A stretch of 36,288 nucleotides of DNA from an uncultured Blautia sp. (GTDB lineage: Bacteria > Bacillota > Clostridia > Lachnospirales > Lachnospiraceae). The notes below the pieces were generated by a model. That model saw nothing but the letters and a program-made list of their open reading frames with translations. It was not told the DNA's origin and searched no databases. The translations under genes and the position numbers were made by a program. The stretch spans positions 1 through 36,288 of the forward strand of contig URXG01000019.1 in the NCBI GenBank assembly GCA_900551715.1. Direction: 5' to 3'. Positions within the stretch are counted from its first letter, which is position 1; each line of letters opens with the position of its first letter. Shown one piece after another: positions 25,315 through 32,780 of the stretch.

Positions 25315-26151
25315 ATGAAAAGAAATAAAAAAAGAGTAATACCCGGATTTGGACTGACCATGGGTGTGACCATAACCATGCTGAGTATTGTGGTGCTGAT
25401 TCCACTGGCTTCTCTGGTGGTATATTCTTCACAGCTTGGTCTGAAAGAATTTTTTGCAGTTATCACAAGAAGAAGAGTGTTATCCAGCTTTTATGTAAGT
25501 TTTATCACAGCTCTGATTGCGTCTGTTATTAATGGCGTTATGGGTCTGATCATTGCATGGGTGCTGGTGCGTTATGAATTTCCCGGCAAAAAGGTCATGG
25601 ATGGTATGCTGGAACTGCCTTTTGCACTTCCTACAGCAGTGGCAGGTATTTCCCTTACTTCCCTTACCTCCGACAACGGACTGATCGGAAGTTTTTTTGC
25701 CAGATTCGGAATCAGGATTGCCTATACAAAAGTAGGAATCACTTTTGCCCTGATTTTTGTAGGTATTCCTTTTGTTGCAAGGGCAGTTCAGCCAGTGCTG
25801 GAAAAACTGGACGGATCTTATGAGGAGGCAGCAAAAGTTATGGGGGCAAAGTCCGGCTATATTTTTCGGAGAGTGATTCTTCCGGAGCTTCTGCCGCCCC
25901 TTCTTACCGGAACCGGGCTGGCATTTGGAAGATGCCTTGGAGAATATGGAAGCGTTGTATTTATTGCAGGTAACAGACCATTTGAGACAGAGATCACTCC
26001 ACTGATCATTATGTCAGAACTTCAGGAGTATGATTACACAAGTGCCACATCCATAGCACTGGTAATGCTGGTGGTCTCATTTCTTCTGTTATTTATCCTG
26101 AATCTTATGCAGGCACGTAATTCCAGAAGACTGAGAGGAGGAAATGCCTGA
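25315..26151 (+). CDS. cysT: Sulfate ABC transporter permease CysT
   Basis: A 278-residue inner-membrane permease with about six hydrophobic segments. The cytoplasmic EAA loop is YEEAAKVMGAKSGYIFRRVILPELLPP, which contacts the ATPase. LGEYGSVVFIAGN near the C-terminus is characteristic of CysT. The start at 25315 has AGAGGTGAG upstream; the frame back to 25186 overlaps the binding-protein gene. It overlaps cysW by one base. Confidence 0.93.
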   Translation: MKRNKKRVIPGFGLTMGVTITMLSIVVLIPLASLVVYSSQLGLKEFFAVITRRRVLSSFYVSFITALIASVINGVMGLIIAWVLVRYEFPGKKVMDGMLELPFALPTAVAGISLTSLTSDNGLIGSFFARFGIRIAYTKVGITFALIFVGIPFVARAVQPVLEKLDGSYEEAAKVMGAKSGYIFRRVILPELLPPLLTGTGLAFGRCLGEYGSVVFIAGNRPFETEITPLIIMSELQEYDYTSATSIALVMLVVSFLLLFILNLMQARNSRRLRGGNA

Positions 26152-26981
26152 TGAACAGTAATAAAAGTAAAACAGAATCAAAATTTGTGAAATATTCTCT
26201 GATTGGGATCAGCGTAGTTTTTCTTTTTGTAATGCTGGTACTGCCACTCTTTGTGGTAGTGACTGAGGCATTAAAAAAAGGATGGCAGGTGTACATAGAA
26301 GCAGTAACAGATTCCTATACAGTTGCTGCTTTGTTTCTCACACTAAAAGCTACACTGGCAGCAGTGGTCTGCAACACCATTGTGGGTCTGTGTGCAGCCT
26401 GGGCAGTCACCAGATTTCAGTTTAAAGGCAAAAAAATCCTTACTACACTGATCGATGTGCCGGTAACAGTTTCACCTATTATTGCAGGTCTCATTTATCT
26501 TCTGGTATTTGGAAAACAGAGTATTCTGTATCCATACCTGCAGAAAGCAGGAATCCAGATCGTATTTGCAGTTCCGGGAATTATTCTGGCAACTGTATTT
26601 GTTACTTTTCCTTTTGTATACAGAGAACTGCTGCCTGTTCTGGAATCAATTGGAACAGACGAAGAAGAAGCAGCGGCGCTGATGGGGGCAAAAGGCTGGA
26701 CCATTTTTTCAAAAATTACTTTTCCTCATATCAAATGGGCACTGCTTTACGGAATTGTGCTCTGTACAGCAAGGGCAATGGGAGAATTCGGGGCTGTTTC
26801 TGTATTGTCCGGTCATCTTCGGGGACTGACCAATACACTGCCTCTTCATGTGGAAATATTATTTAATGAATTTCAGTATGTTCCTGCTTTTGCAGTATCT
26901 TCTGTGTTGGTGATCATGGCAGTGATCCTTCTGATCATACGAAGCGTAATGGAACACAATGGTAAAAAGGAGGAAGCCTGA
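26151..26981 (+). CDS. cysW: Sulfate ABC transporter permease CysW
   Basis: A 276-residue permease paralogous to CysT, with the EAA loop DEEEAAALMGAKGWTIFSKITFPH and the family block ARAMGEFGAVSVLSGHLRGLTNTLPLHVE that is diagnostic of CysW. Start and stop each overlap the neighbouring gene by one base, with AGAGGAGG and AAGGAGG as ribosome sites for cysW and cysA. Confidence 0.95.
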   Translation: MNSNKSKTESKFVKYSLIGISVVFLFVMLVLPLFVVVTEALKKGWQVYIEAVTDSYTVAALFLTLKATLAAVVCNTIVGLCAAWAVTRFQFKGKKILTTLIDVPVTVSPIIAGLIYLLVFGKQSILYPYLQKAGIQIVFAVPGIILATVFVTFPFVYRELLPVLESIGTDEEEAAALMGAKGWTIFSKITFPHIKWALLYGIVLCTARAMGEFGAVSVLSGHLRGLTNTLPLHVEILFNEFQYVPAFAVSSVLVIMAVILLIIRSVMEHNGKKEEA

Positions 26982-28039
26982 TGTACGTGGAATTAAAAGA
27001 TATCAATAAAACTTTTGGAGATTATAAAGCCTCAGATCATGTGTCTTTTGGAATTGAGAAAGGAAAACTAATCGGGCTTCTGGGACCCAGCGGAAGTGGC
27101 AAGACTACCATTCTCCGTATGATCGCAGGGCTGGAACAGCCGGACAGTGGACAGATCATCATTGACGGAAAAGTGGTCAATGATATTCCTGCCAGTGAAC
27201 GTGGAATTGGATTTGTGTTCCAGAGTTATGCACTGTTTCGCTATATGACGGTATACGATAATATTGCTTTTGGGTTGAAAGTGCAGAAAGTAGAAAAATC
27301 TTATATTAAAAAAAGAGTCACAGAACTGATTGAACTGATTGGACTGAAGGGCCTGGAAAAAAGATATCCCAGTCAGTTGTCCGGAGGGCAGAGACAGAGA
27401 GTGGCTTTTGCAAGAGCCCTGGCACCTAATCCACAGCTTCTTCTTCTGGACGAACCTTTTGCGGCCATTGATGCAAAAATCCGTCAGGAACTGCGTACCT
27501 GGCTGAAAGATATGATCGAAAAACTTGGAATCACCAGTATCTTTGTTACCCATGATCAGGATGAAGCCATTGAGGTGGCTGACGAGATCATTATTACCAA
27601 CAAAGGACATATTGAACAGAAAGGCAGTCCGGTTGAGGTTTATCAGAGCCCGGAAACTGCTTTCAGTGCATCCTTCTTCGGACAGGCAGCAACAGTAAAA
27701 GATTATCATGTTTTTCATTATTTTGGAGATATCCCGGGAGCTGAATACGCTATCGTAAGACCGGAATTTGTGAAAGTTACCAGAAAAAATGAGGTACAGA
27801 AGTACCGTAGTTCTGCTTCTGAGGGAGAAGTCCTCCGGGTGGCATTCCGGGGAAGTTATTTTGAACTTCAGATCAAACTGGACGATGTGATCCTGACAGC
27901 AAAACGTGGTCTGGACGAGCCCATGGTAAAACAGGGAGAAAAAGTAGATGTATTTGTGCAGAGACTTTTTGTGGTAAAAGAGAACAAAGTACATGCACTG
28001 GAGAACAGCTCCACCAGAGAAGATTATCTGGTTATCTGA
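26981..28039 (+). CDS. cysA: Sulfate ABC transporter ATP-binding protein CysA
   Basis: A 352-residue ATPase with Walker A GPSGSGKTT (35-43), FVFQSYALFRYMTV, signature QLSGGQRQRVAFARAL, Walker B LLLLDEPFAAID and the VTHDQDEA switch. The C-terminal portion (about 240-352) is a TOBE-type regulatory domain. Last gene of the importer; no U-tailed terminator follows within 100 bases, so some transcripts may continue into the IscR-like gene. Confidence 0.95.
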   Translation: MYVELKDINKTFGDYKASDHVSFGIEKGKLIGLLGPSGSGKTTILRMIAGLEQPDSGQIIIDGKVVNDIPASERGIGFVFQSYALFRYMTVYDNIAFGLKVQKVEKSYIKKRVTELIELIGLKGLEKRYPSQLSGGQRQRVAFARALAPNPQLLLLDEPFAAIDAKIRQELRTWLKDMIEKLGITSIFVTHDQDEAIEVADEIIITNKGHIEQKGSPVEVYQSPETAFSASFFGQAATVKDYHVFHYFGDIPGAEYAIVRPEFVKVTRKNEVQKYRSSASEGEVLRVAFRGSYFELQIKLDDVILTAKRGLDEPMVKQGEKVDVFVQRLFVVKENKVHALENSSTREDYLVI

Positions 28040-28148
28040 AAACAGAAAAGTATAATACGAAAAAGTATTTTTTTATATGAAATAATTAGGAAATCAGGTT
28101 GTATTCCTAAAAACCTTGTGGTATGATAGGTTAATGGAGGGATTTTAA

Positions 28149-28580
28149 ATGAAAATATCAACAAGAGGACGTTATGCCATCCGGGTTCTGCTGGATTTGG
28201 CAGCACATAACAATGGAGAATATATTCCACTTATGGACATTGCAAAAAGACAGGAGATTTCCGAAAAATACCTGGAATCTATCGTGTCCGTACTTAGCAA
28301 AAACAAATTTGTAACAGCACTGAGAGGAAAAGGTGGTGGTTACCGTCTGGCAAGAGATCCGGGACAGTATACCATCGGAAGCATCCTGCGTCTGACAGAA
28401 GGCTCCCTTGCACCGGTTGCCTGTCTGGAGGATGAGCCAAATCTGTGTGAAAGAGCTGCATCCTGCATGACACTTAAAATGTGGAAAGGCTGTTACAAAG
28501 TGATCAACGAATACTTTGACGGAATCACCCTGCAGGATCTACTGGAACAGGACAGCAATGTGGGTGATTATATCATTTGA
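28149..28580 (+). CDS. Rrf2-family regulator with IscR-like cysteines
   Basis: A 143-residue Rrf2 protein. The winged helix is at 1-70 (KISTRGRYAIRVLLDLAAH, RGKGGGYRLARDP). Cys92, Cys100 and Cys106, with Cys115, lie where IscR (Cys92, Cys98, Cys104) binds a 2Fe-2S cluster, though the first spacing is two residues longer. It may read Fe-S status or oxidative state and control the Fe-S-rich sulfate-reduction operon just downstream. This differs from the cysteine-free Rrf2 at 20000. TGGAGGGA lies nine bases before the ATG. Confidence 0.85.
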   Translation: MKISTRGRYAIRVLLDLAAHNNGEYIPLMDIAKRQEISEKYLESIVSVLSKNKFVTALRGKGGGYRLARDPGQYTIGSILRLTEGSLAPVACLEDEPNLCERAASCMTLKMWKGCYKVINEYFDGITLQDLLEQDSNVGDYII

Positions 28581-28603
28581 ACCACCAGGCTTTAAAGGCA
28601 GTA

Positions 28604-28637
28604 GGACTGTGAGAATTGCGAAGCAATGGAACAGTCC
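28604..28637. repeat. Two-tier palindromic hairpin with a GCGAAGC core
   Basis: An outer GGACTGT/ACAGTCC stem encloses an ATTGC-GAA-GCAAT hairpin. The ACTGTGAG...GAACAGT framework recalls the GTTACTGT repeats at 24062 and 25260, so it may be a distant member of the same family. Confidence 0.55.
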
Positions 28638-28660
28638 GTAGGGTGGATAAATTTTAATTT

Positions 28661-28697
28661 AAATCGTCTGTACAAATACGTGCAGACGATTTTTTTG
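28661..28697 (+). terminator. Terminator after the IscR-like gene
   Basis: A 10-bp stem (AAATCGTCTG with CAGACGATTT) and T run separate the regulator from the sulfur operon promoter. Confidence 0.85.
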
Positions 28698-28713
28698 GAA
28701 AAAAACTGGAAAA

Positions 28714-28757
28714 AACATACATTACCTATTGACATGGTATGTTTATAGGTATATAGT
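28714..28757 (+). promoter_or_regulatory. Promoter and operator of the sulfate-to-homocysteine operon
   Basis: TTGACA (28729-28734), 17 bases, TATAGT (28752-28757). The operator AACATAC (28714-28720), 16 bases, GTATGTT (28737-28743) is identical in arms and spacing to the cysK site, and the right arm starts the shared 17-base motif running into the -10. Confidence 0.75.
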
Positions 28758-28811
28758 AATACCAACAACAACGAAGGAACAAAAAGAGAACAGAAGCGAG
28801 GAATGCTATAT

Positions 28812-30047
28812 ATGAGAGAATACGGATTTAATACAACTTTGCTTCATGGATCAGAAGACAAGAATCCTTTTGGAGCCACACAGGTTCCTATTTATCAGTC
28901 CAGTGCTTTCCGTCACGATTCAGCAGAAGAACTGGAAAAAATATTTGCAAACAAAACAGTAGGATATTCCTACACCAGAATCAATAATCCTACCATAGAG
29001 TCTTTTGAAAGAAGGATGACGAAGCTGGAAGGTGGGATAGGAAGTGTTGCTACCTCCTCCGGAATGTCAGCCTTACATAACGCACTGATGAACATTCTGA
29101 GAAACGGAGACCACATTGTTGCAGCAGCAGGACTTTATGGAGGTACAGTAGAACTTCTGGAAGAACTGCAGGCATATGGGATTTGTACCACTTATGTGAG
29201 GGAGAATTCCCCGGAAGCTTTTCAGGAGGCAATACATCCTGAGACCAGAGCAGTATTCGCCGAGACCATCAGCAATCCCAAGTTGGATGTGACAGACATC
29301 AGAGGCGTAGCAGAGGTTGCACATAAAAATGGAATTCCCTTCCTTATAGATAATACTGTAGCAACCCCTTATTTGGTGAATCCTTTGAAACTTGGAGCAG
29401 ATGTGGTTATTCATTCCTCATCCAAATACATTAATGGAAGCAGTGATGCGATCAGTGGTATACTGATCAATGGTGGCAGTTTTAAATGGGACAAAGAAAA
29501 ATATCCCGGTATGGTCCCTTTCCTGAAATATGGTCCCTTCGCTTATCTGGCAAAATTGAGAAACGGACTGTTCAGAAGCACAGGTTCCTGTCTGGCACCA
29601 CAGAATGCATTTCTGAACAATCTCGGCCTTGAGACTTTGGGACTGCGAATGCGATGTCACTGTAGTAACGCCATGGAGCTGGCAGAGTTCCTTAAAGAAC
29701 TGGGACATGGGATTACTGTTTCCTACCCGGGACTGAAGGATCATCCATATCACAAGATTGCAGCAGAACAGTTTCATGGTGGATTCGGGGCAATCATTAC
29801 ATTAAGAACCGGAAGTAAGGAACGGGCATTCAGAATCCTGAACGAACTGAAGATTCCCTGGATGGTATCCAACATCGGAGATACCAAAACCCTTGTGATC
29901 CATCCATCCAGTACCATAGCAGCACATCTCAGTGAAGAAGAAAAGAATCTCTCAGGTGTGTACGATGATATGATCAGGATCAGCGTGGGAATCGAAGATA
30001 TTGAAGATTTGAAACAAGACTTTAAACGAGTAATAGAAGGAGAATGA
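28812..30047 (+). CDS. metY: MetY-family PLP enzyme of the thiocarboxylate pathway
   Basis: A 411-residue Cys/Met-metabolism PLP enzyme with PLP lysine Lys205 in HSSSKYINGSSDA, GYSYTRINNPTIESFERRM and the TKTLVIHPSSTIA block. It is clearly a different subfamily from the 436-residue MetY at 18689: it is shorter and lacks the long insert after the lysine. Its place as first gene before sir, hcyS, hcyF and hcyD matches the Wolinella MetY that accepts HcyS thiocarboxylate with O-acetylhomoserine. Start at ATG 28812 because GCGAGG is ten bases upstream; ATG 28803 is too near that motif. Confidence 0.85.
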   Translation: MREYGFNTTLLHGSEDKNPFGATQVPIYQSSAFRHDSAEELEKIFANKTVGYSYTRINNPTIESFERRMTKLEGGIGSVATSSGMSALHNALMNILRNGDHIVAAAGLYGGTVELLEELQAYGICTTYVRENSPEAFQEAIHPETRAVFAETISNPKLDVTDIRGVAEVAHKNGIPFLIDNTVATPYLVNPLKLGADVVIHSSSKYINGSSDAISGILINGGSFKWDKEKYPGMVPFLKYGPFAYLAKLRNGLFRSTGSCLAPQNAFLNNLGLETLGLRMRCHCSNAMELAEFLKELGHGITVSYPGLKDHPYHKIAAEQFHGGFGAIITLRTGSKERAFRILNELKIPWMVSNIGDTKTLVIHPSSTIAAHLSEEEKNLSGVYDDMIRISVGIEDIEDLKQDFKRVIEGE

Positions 30048-30051
30048 TAAA

Positions 30052-30915
30052 ATGTCAAAAGTAGATTACGCAACTCTCAAAAAAGGCGGTTTTATGCGTC
30101 AGAAACAGAAAAATAATTTTTCACTCCGCCTTGCCTGTGTAGGCGGAACTCTTACATCTGAAAATCTTAAAAAAATTGCAGAAGTAGCTGAGAAATTTGG
30201 AGACGGATATGTACATCTTACTTCCAGACAGGGAGTGGAGATTCCTTTTATAAAGCTGAATGATATTGACGATGTAACTGCTGATCTGGCAAAGGGCGGC
30301 TGTAAGCCAGGCGTTTGTGGACCAAGGGTAAGAACCGTTACAGCCTGCCAGGGGAATGCAGTCTGTCCAAGTGGAAACATTAACTCTTATGACATAGCAG
30401 TAAAATTAAACGAAAGATACTTTGGAAGAGAACTTCCTCACAAATTCAAATTCGGAGTTACAGGTTGCCAGAACAACTGTCTGAAAGCAGAAGAGAATGA
30501 TGTAGGAATCAAGGGAGCAGCAAAAGTTCAGTGGAAAGAAGATACATGTATCAACTGCGGTGTCTGCGAAAAAGCCTGCAGGGAAGATGCAATTTCCTTC
30601 CAGGATAATAAGCTGGTTCTGGATTATGATAAATGTAACTACTGTGGACGCTGTGCAAAATCCTGTCCGGTGGATGCATGGGATGTTCAGGAAGCATTTC
30701 TTGTATCCTTTGGTGGTACCTTCGGAAACCATATCAGCAAGGGAGAAGAGTTCCTTCCACTGATCACTTCTGAGGAGCAGCTGTTCAGAGTGACAGATGC
30801 AGCGATCCAGTTTTTTGAAGATCATGCAAAACCAGGGGAAAGATTTAAATTTACCATTGACAGAGCAGGAAAAGACAAACTGTACGAAGTACTGAAAGGA
30901 GCTTATGATGGCTGA
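30052..30915 (+). CDS. Small siroheme/4Fe-4S sulfite reductase with two ferredoxin clusters
   Basis: A 287-residue nitrite/sulfite reductase-type protein. Siroheme-4Fe-4S cysteines are Cys99 and Cys105 (ACQGNAVC) and Cys139 and Cys143 (GCQNNC). An inserted ferredoxin domain carries Cys166/169/172/176 and Cys195/198/201/205 for two more 4Fe-4S clusters. This size and layout resemble AsrC of anaerobic sulfite reductase, but AsrA and AsrB are absent. It would reduce sulfite to sulfide for the HcyS route. It overlaps the TusA-like gene. Confidence 0.88.
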   Translation: MSKVDYATLKKGGFMRQKQKNNFSLRLACVGGTLTSENLKKIAEVAEKFGDGYVHLTSRQGVEIPFIKLNDIDDVTADLAKGGCKPGVCGPRVRTVTACQGNAVCPSGNINSYDIAVKLNERYFGRELPHKFKFGVTGCQNNCLKAEENDVGIKGAAKVQWKEDTCINCGVCEKACREDAISFQDNKLVLDYDKCNYCGRCAKSCPVDAWDVQEAFLVSFGGTFGNHISKGEEFLPLITSEEQLFRVTDAAIQFFEDHAKPGERFKFTIDRAGKDKLYEVLKGAYDG

Positions 30916-31156
30916 TTATAAAATTGATGATACAGTAGATATTACAGATGTTGTGTGTCCGGTAACCTTTGTAAAAGCCAAGGTTGCACTGGAAGAACTG
31001 GATGACGGACAGATCCTTGCAGTTCGTATGAACAATGGAGAACCGGTTCAGAATGTTCCCAGAAGCATCAAGGAAGAAGGACATCAGATCCTGAAACTTA
31101 CCGATAATGGAGATGACACATATACACTTATCGTAAAGAAAGTGGAGGATGAATGA
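30908..31156 (+). CDS. TusA-like sulfur-carrier protein
   Basis: An 82-residue protein of the TusA/SirA/YedF family with the persulfide cysteine Cys17 in DVVCPVTFVKAKVAL. The usual CPxP is CPVT here. TusA proteins pass sulfane sulfur between donors and acceptors. Inside this operon it could relay sulfur to HcyS/HcyF or handle a sulfur intermediate from the reductase; that role is inference. Start at the second of two adjacent ATGs because AGGAG is six bases upstream; ATG 30905 is also possible. Confidence 0.8.
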   Translation: MADYKIDDTVDITDVVCPVTFVKAKVALEELDDGQILAVRMNNGEPVQNVPRSIKEEGHQILKLTDNGDDTYTLIVKKVEDE

Positions 31157-31157
31157 T

Positions 31158-31475
31158 ATGGCACTGAGAATCAATGCAGAGAACTTTGAGGAAAAAGTTC
31201 TGAAGGCAGACAGACCGGTACTGGTGGATTTTTATTCGGATACCTGTATCCCCTGCAAGCAGATGGCTGGCATTCTCGGAGATATCGAAGATGAAAACGA
31301 AGATGCCATCTATATTTACAAAGTCAATGTCAATTATGACAAAGATCTTGCCGCCAGATACAAAGTCATGGCAGCACCAACAGTAATCGCATTTGTAAAC
31401 GGTGAAGAAAAAGGACGTACCGTAGGCCTCAAAGAACCAGAAGAAATCGAAACATTATTTGAGAACTATGTCTAA
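31158..31475 (+). CDS. Thioredoxin-like protein
   Basis: A 105-residue thioredoxin-fold protein with active site Cys30-Ile-Pro-Cys33 (YSDTCIPCKQM) and the cis-proline in MAAPTV. Standard thioredoxin has CGPC, so redox potential and partner choice may differ. It may supply electrons to APS reduction or recycle disulfides in the pathway; AprAB-type reductases do not normally use thioredoxin, so the partner is open. ATG 31158 is nine bases after GGAGG; ATG 31149 touches that site and is rejected. Confidence 0.85.
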   Translation: MALRINAENFEEKVLKADRPVLVDFYSDTCIPCKQMAGILGDIEDENEDAIYIYKVNVNYDKDLAARYKVMAAPTVIAFVNGEEKGRTVGLKEPEEIETLFENYV

Positions 31476-31476
31476 T

Positions 31477-31595
31477 ATAAATGTTTTGACGAAGACACGT
31501 TTTCACTACCTTCGACTGGTAGCGGTACATAAGTGACCAAAATACGATCACTAAGTACCGACCGTCTCAGAGTGTCTTCTTACAAAAACATTTAT
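31477..31595. repeat. ERIC-like imperfect palindrome, copy A
   Basis: A 119-base element between trx and hcyS. Outer stem: 11 bp perfect (31477-31487 with 31585-31595). Second stem: 8 bp perfect (31491-31498 with 31572-31579). A 64-base core (31509-31572) forms a stem of CGGTAC/GTACCG and AGTGA/TCACT capped by AAAATACG. The same core is inverted at 32812-32875. It probably is transcribed as part of the operon. Confidence 0.8.
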
Positions 31596-31643
31596 TTATA
31601 CATTATCTACGACAGTAAAATAAAACATAGAAGGGAAATAGTT

Positions 31644-31853
31644 ATGATTGTAAAAGTAGCAGGAGAAAAAAAAGAATATCCGGAAGGACTTACCGTAAAA
31701 GAACTGATAGAGAAAGAAAATGTAGAGACACCTCAGTATGTAACTGTAACCATTAATGACGAATTTGTAGAAAGCGGAGCTTTTGAGACAACAGAAGTAA
31801 AAGAAGGCGATGAGATCGAATTCCTGTACTTCATGGGAGGAGGAGCTAGATAA
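31644..31853 (+). CDS. hcyS: ThiS/HcyS-like sulfur carrier with a capped C-terminus
   Basis: A 69-residue ubiquitin-fold sulfur carrier. The C-terminus is Met-Gly-Gly-Gly-Ala-Arg, so the diglycine is not terminal and two residues must be removed before adenylation. In Wolinella succinogenes HcyS ends in a single extra alanine removed by the JAMM protease HcyD, which has its counterpart here at 32950. It is not for thiamine: no thi genes are present. AAGGGAAA lies before the ATG. Its GGA GGA GGA codons also form the ribosome site of the next gene. Confidence 0.88.
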   Translation: MIVKVAGEKKEYPEGLTVKELIEKENVETPQYVTVTINDEFVESGAFETTEVKEGDEIEFLYFMGGGAR

Positions 31854-32656
31854 TGGCATTTACCAACGAACAGTTAGAGCGCTATTCCCGTCACATTATT
31901 TTGAAGGAAGTAGGCGCCAAAGGACAGAAAAAACTTCTGAATTCCAGTGTCCTGATCATTGGGGCAGGCGGACTGGGTGCTCCGGCAGCCATGTATCTGG
32001 CAGCAGCAGGAGTAGGAACTATCGGAATCGCAGACGCAGATGAAGTAGATCTTTCCAACCTTCAGCGTCAGGTTATCCATACAACCAACGATCTGGGCAA
32101 AGCCAAAGTAAAATCAGCCAAAGAGACTATGCAGGCCATCAACCCGGATGTAAAAGTCAATACATATCGTAAATTTATTACTTCCGAAAATATCATGGAT
32201 ATTATCAAAGATTATGATTTTATCATTGACGGAACAGACAATTTTCCGGCAAAATTCCTGATCAACGATGCCTGCGTTATGGCAGAGAAACCTTTTTCTC
32301 ATGCAGGTATTATCCGTTTTAAAGGACAGTTGATGACCTACGTACCAGGAGAAGGTCCATGCTACAGATGTGTATTCAAAGATCCGCCGCCGAAGGACGC
32401 AGTACCAACCTGCAAACAGGCTGGTGTTATCGGGGCCATGGGAGGTGTGATCGGAAGCCTTCAGGCAATGGAAGCCATCAAATACATTATTGGAAAAGGT
32501 GATCTCCTTACAGGCAGACTTCTTACCTACGATGCCCTGTCCATGACCTTCCATACTGTCAAACTTCCAACCAACCACAAATGCCCGGTATGCGGTGACC
32601 ACCCAACCATCACCAAACTCATCGATTACGAACAGGCTGAATGCGACATGCATTAA
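31853..32656 (+). CDS. hcyF: ThiF/MoeB/HcyF-like adenylyltransferase
   Basis: A 267-residue E1-like enzyme that adenylates the C-terminus of a sulfur carrier. ATP-binding GAGGLG (37-42), Asp130 in DGTDN, zinc cysteines Cys170, Cys173, Cys244 and Cys247, and Cys187 in PTCKQAG are present. No rhodanese domain is attached, in contrast to some MoeB forms. It overlaps hcyS by one base (TAATG). In the model it activates HcyS so that sulfide, or a persulfide from TusA, yields the thiocarboxylate. Confidence 0.92.
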   Translation: MAFTNEQLERYSRHIILKEVGAKGQKKLLNSSVLIIGAGGLGAPAAMYLAAAGVGTIGIADADEVDLSNLQRQVIHTTNDLGKAKVKSAKETMQAINPDVKVNTYRKFITSENIMDIIKDYDFIIDGTDNFPAKFLINDACVMAEKPFSHAGIIRFKGQLMTYVPGEGPCYRCVFKDPPPKDAVPTCKQAGVIGAMGGVIGSLQAMEAIKYIIGKGDLLTGRLLTYDALSMTFHTVKLPTNHKCPVCGDHPTITKLIDYEQAECDMH

Positions 32657-32666
32657 AAACGAGGTG

Positions 32667-32744
32667 CAGGCACATGAGACCAGTTGCCTGTAAAATATAC
32701 AGTTTCGCATAGACAGAGTGTGCATCTATGTGTAGCGAAGCTAC
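32667..32744. other. Cluster of small hairpins after hcyF
   Basis: Three separate inverted repeats lie in the 124 bases before the ERIC-like copy B: CAGGCA/TGCCTG (32667-32690), CATAGA/TCTATG (32708-32730) and GTAGC-GAA-GCTAC (32732-32744). None has a T run. I see no gene in this stretch. Confidence 0.5.
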
Positions 32745-32780
32745 GACCCCACCGAGCAAAAATGTTTATATCAATACACA

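Noticed and set aside
28581..28811. SAM or T-box riboswitch ahead of the HcyS operon.
   Set aside because: The leader between the promoter and the start is about 45 bases, too short, and the upstream hairpins are a terminator and a palindromic repeat.
31644..32656. Thiamine biosynthesis (ThiS/ThiF) as the role of the carrier pair.
   Set aside because: No thiG, thiH, thiE or thiC nearby, the carrier tail is capped, and a JAMM protease and MetY are in the operon.
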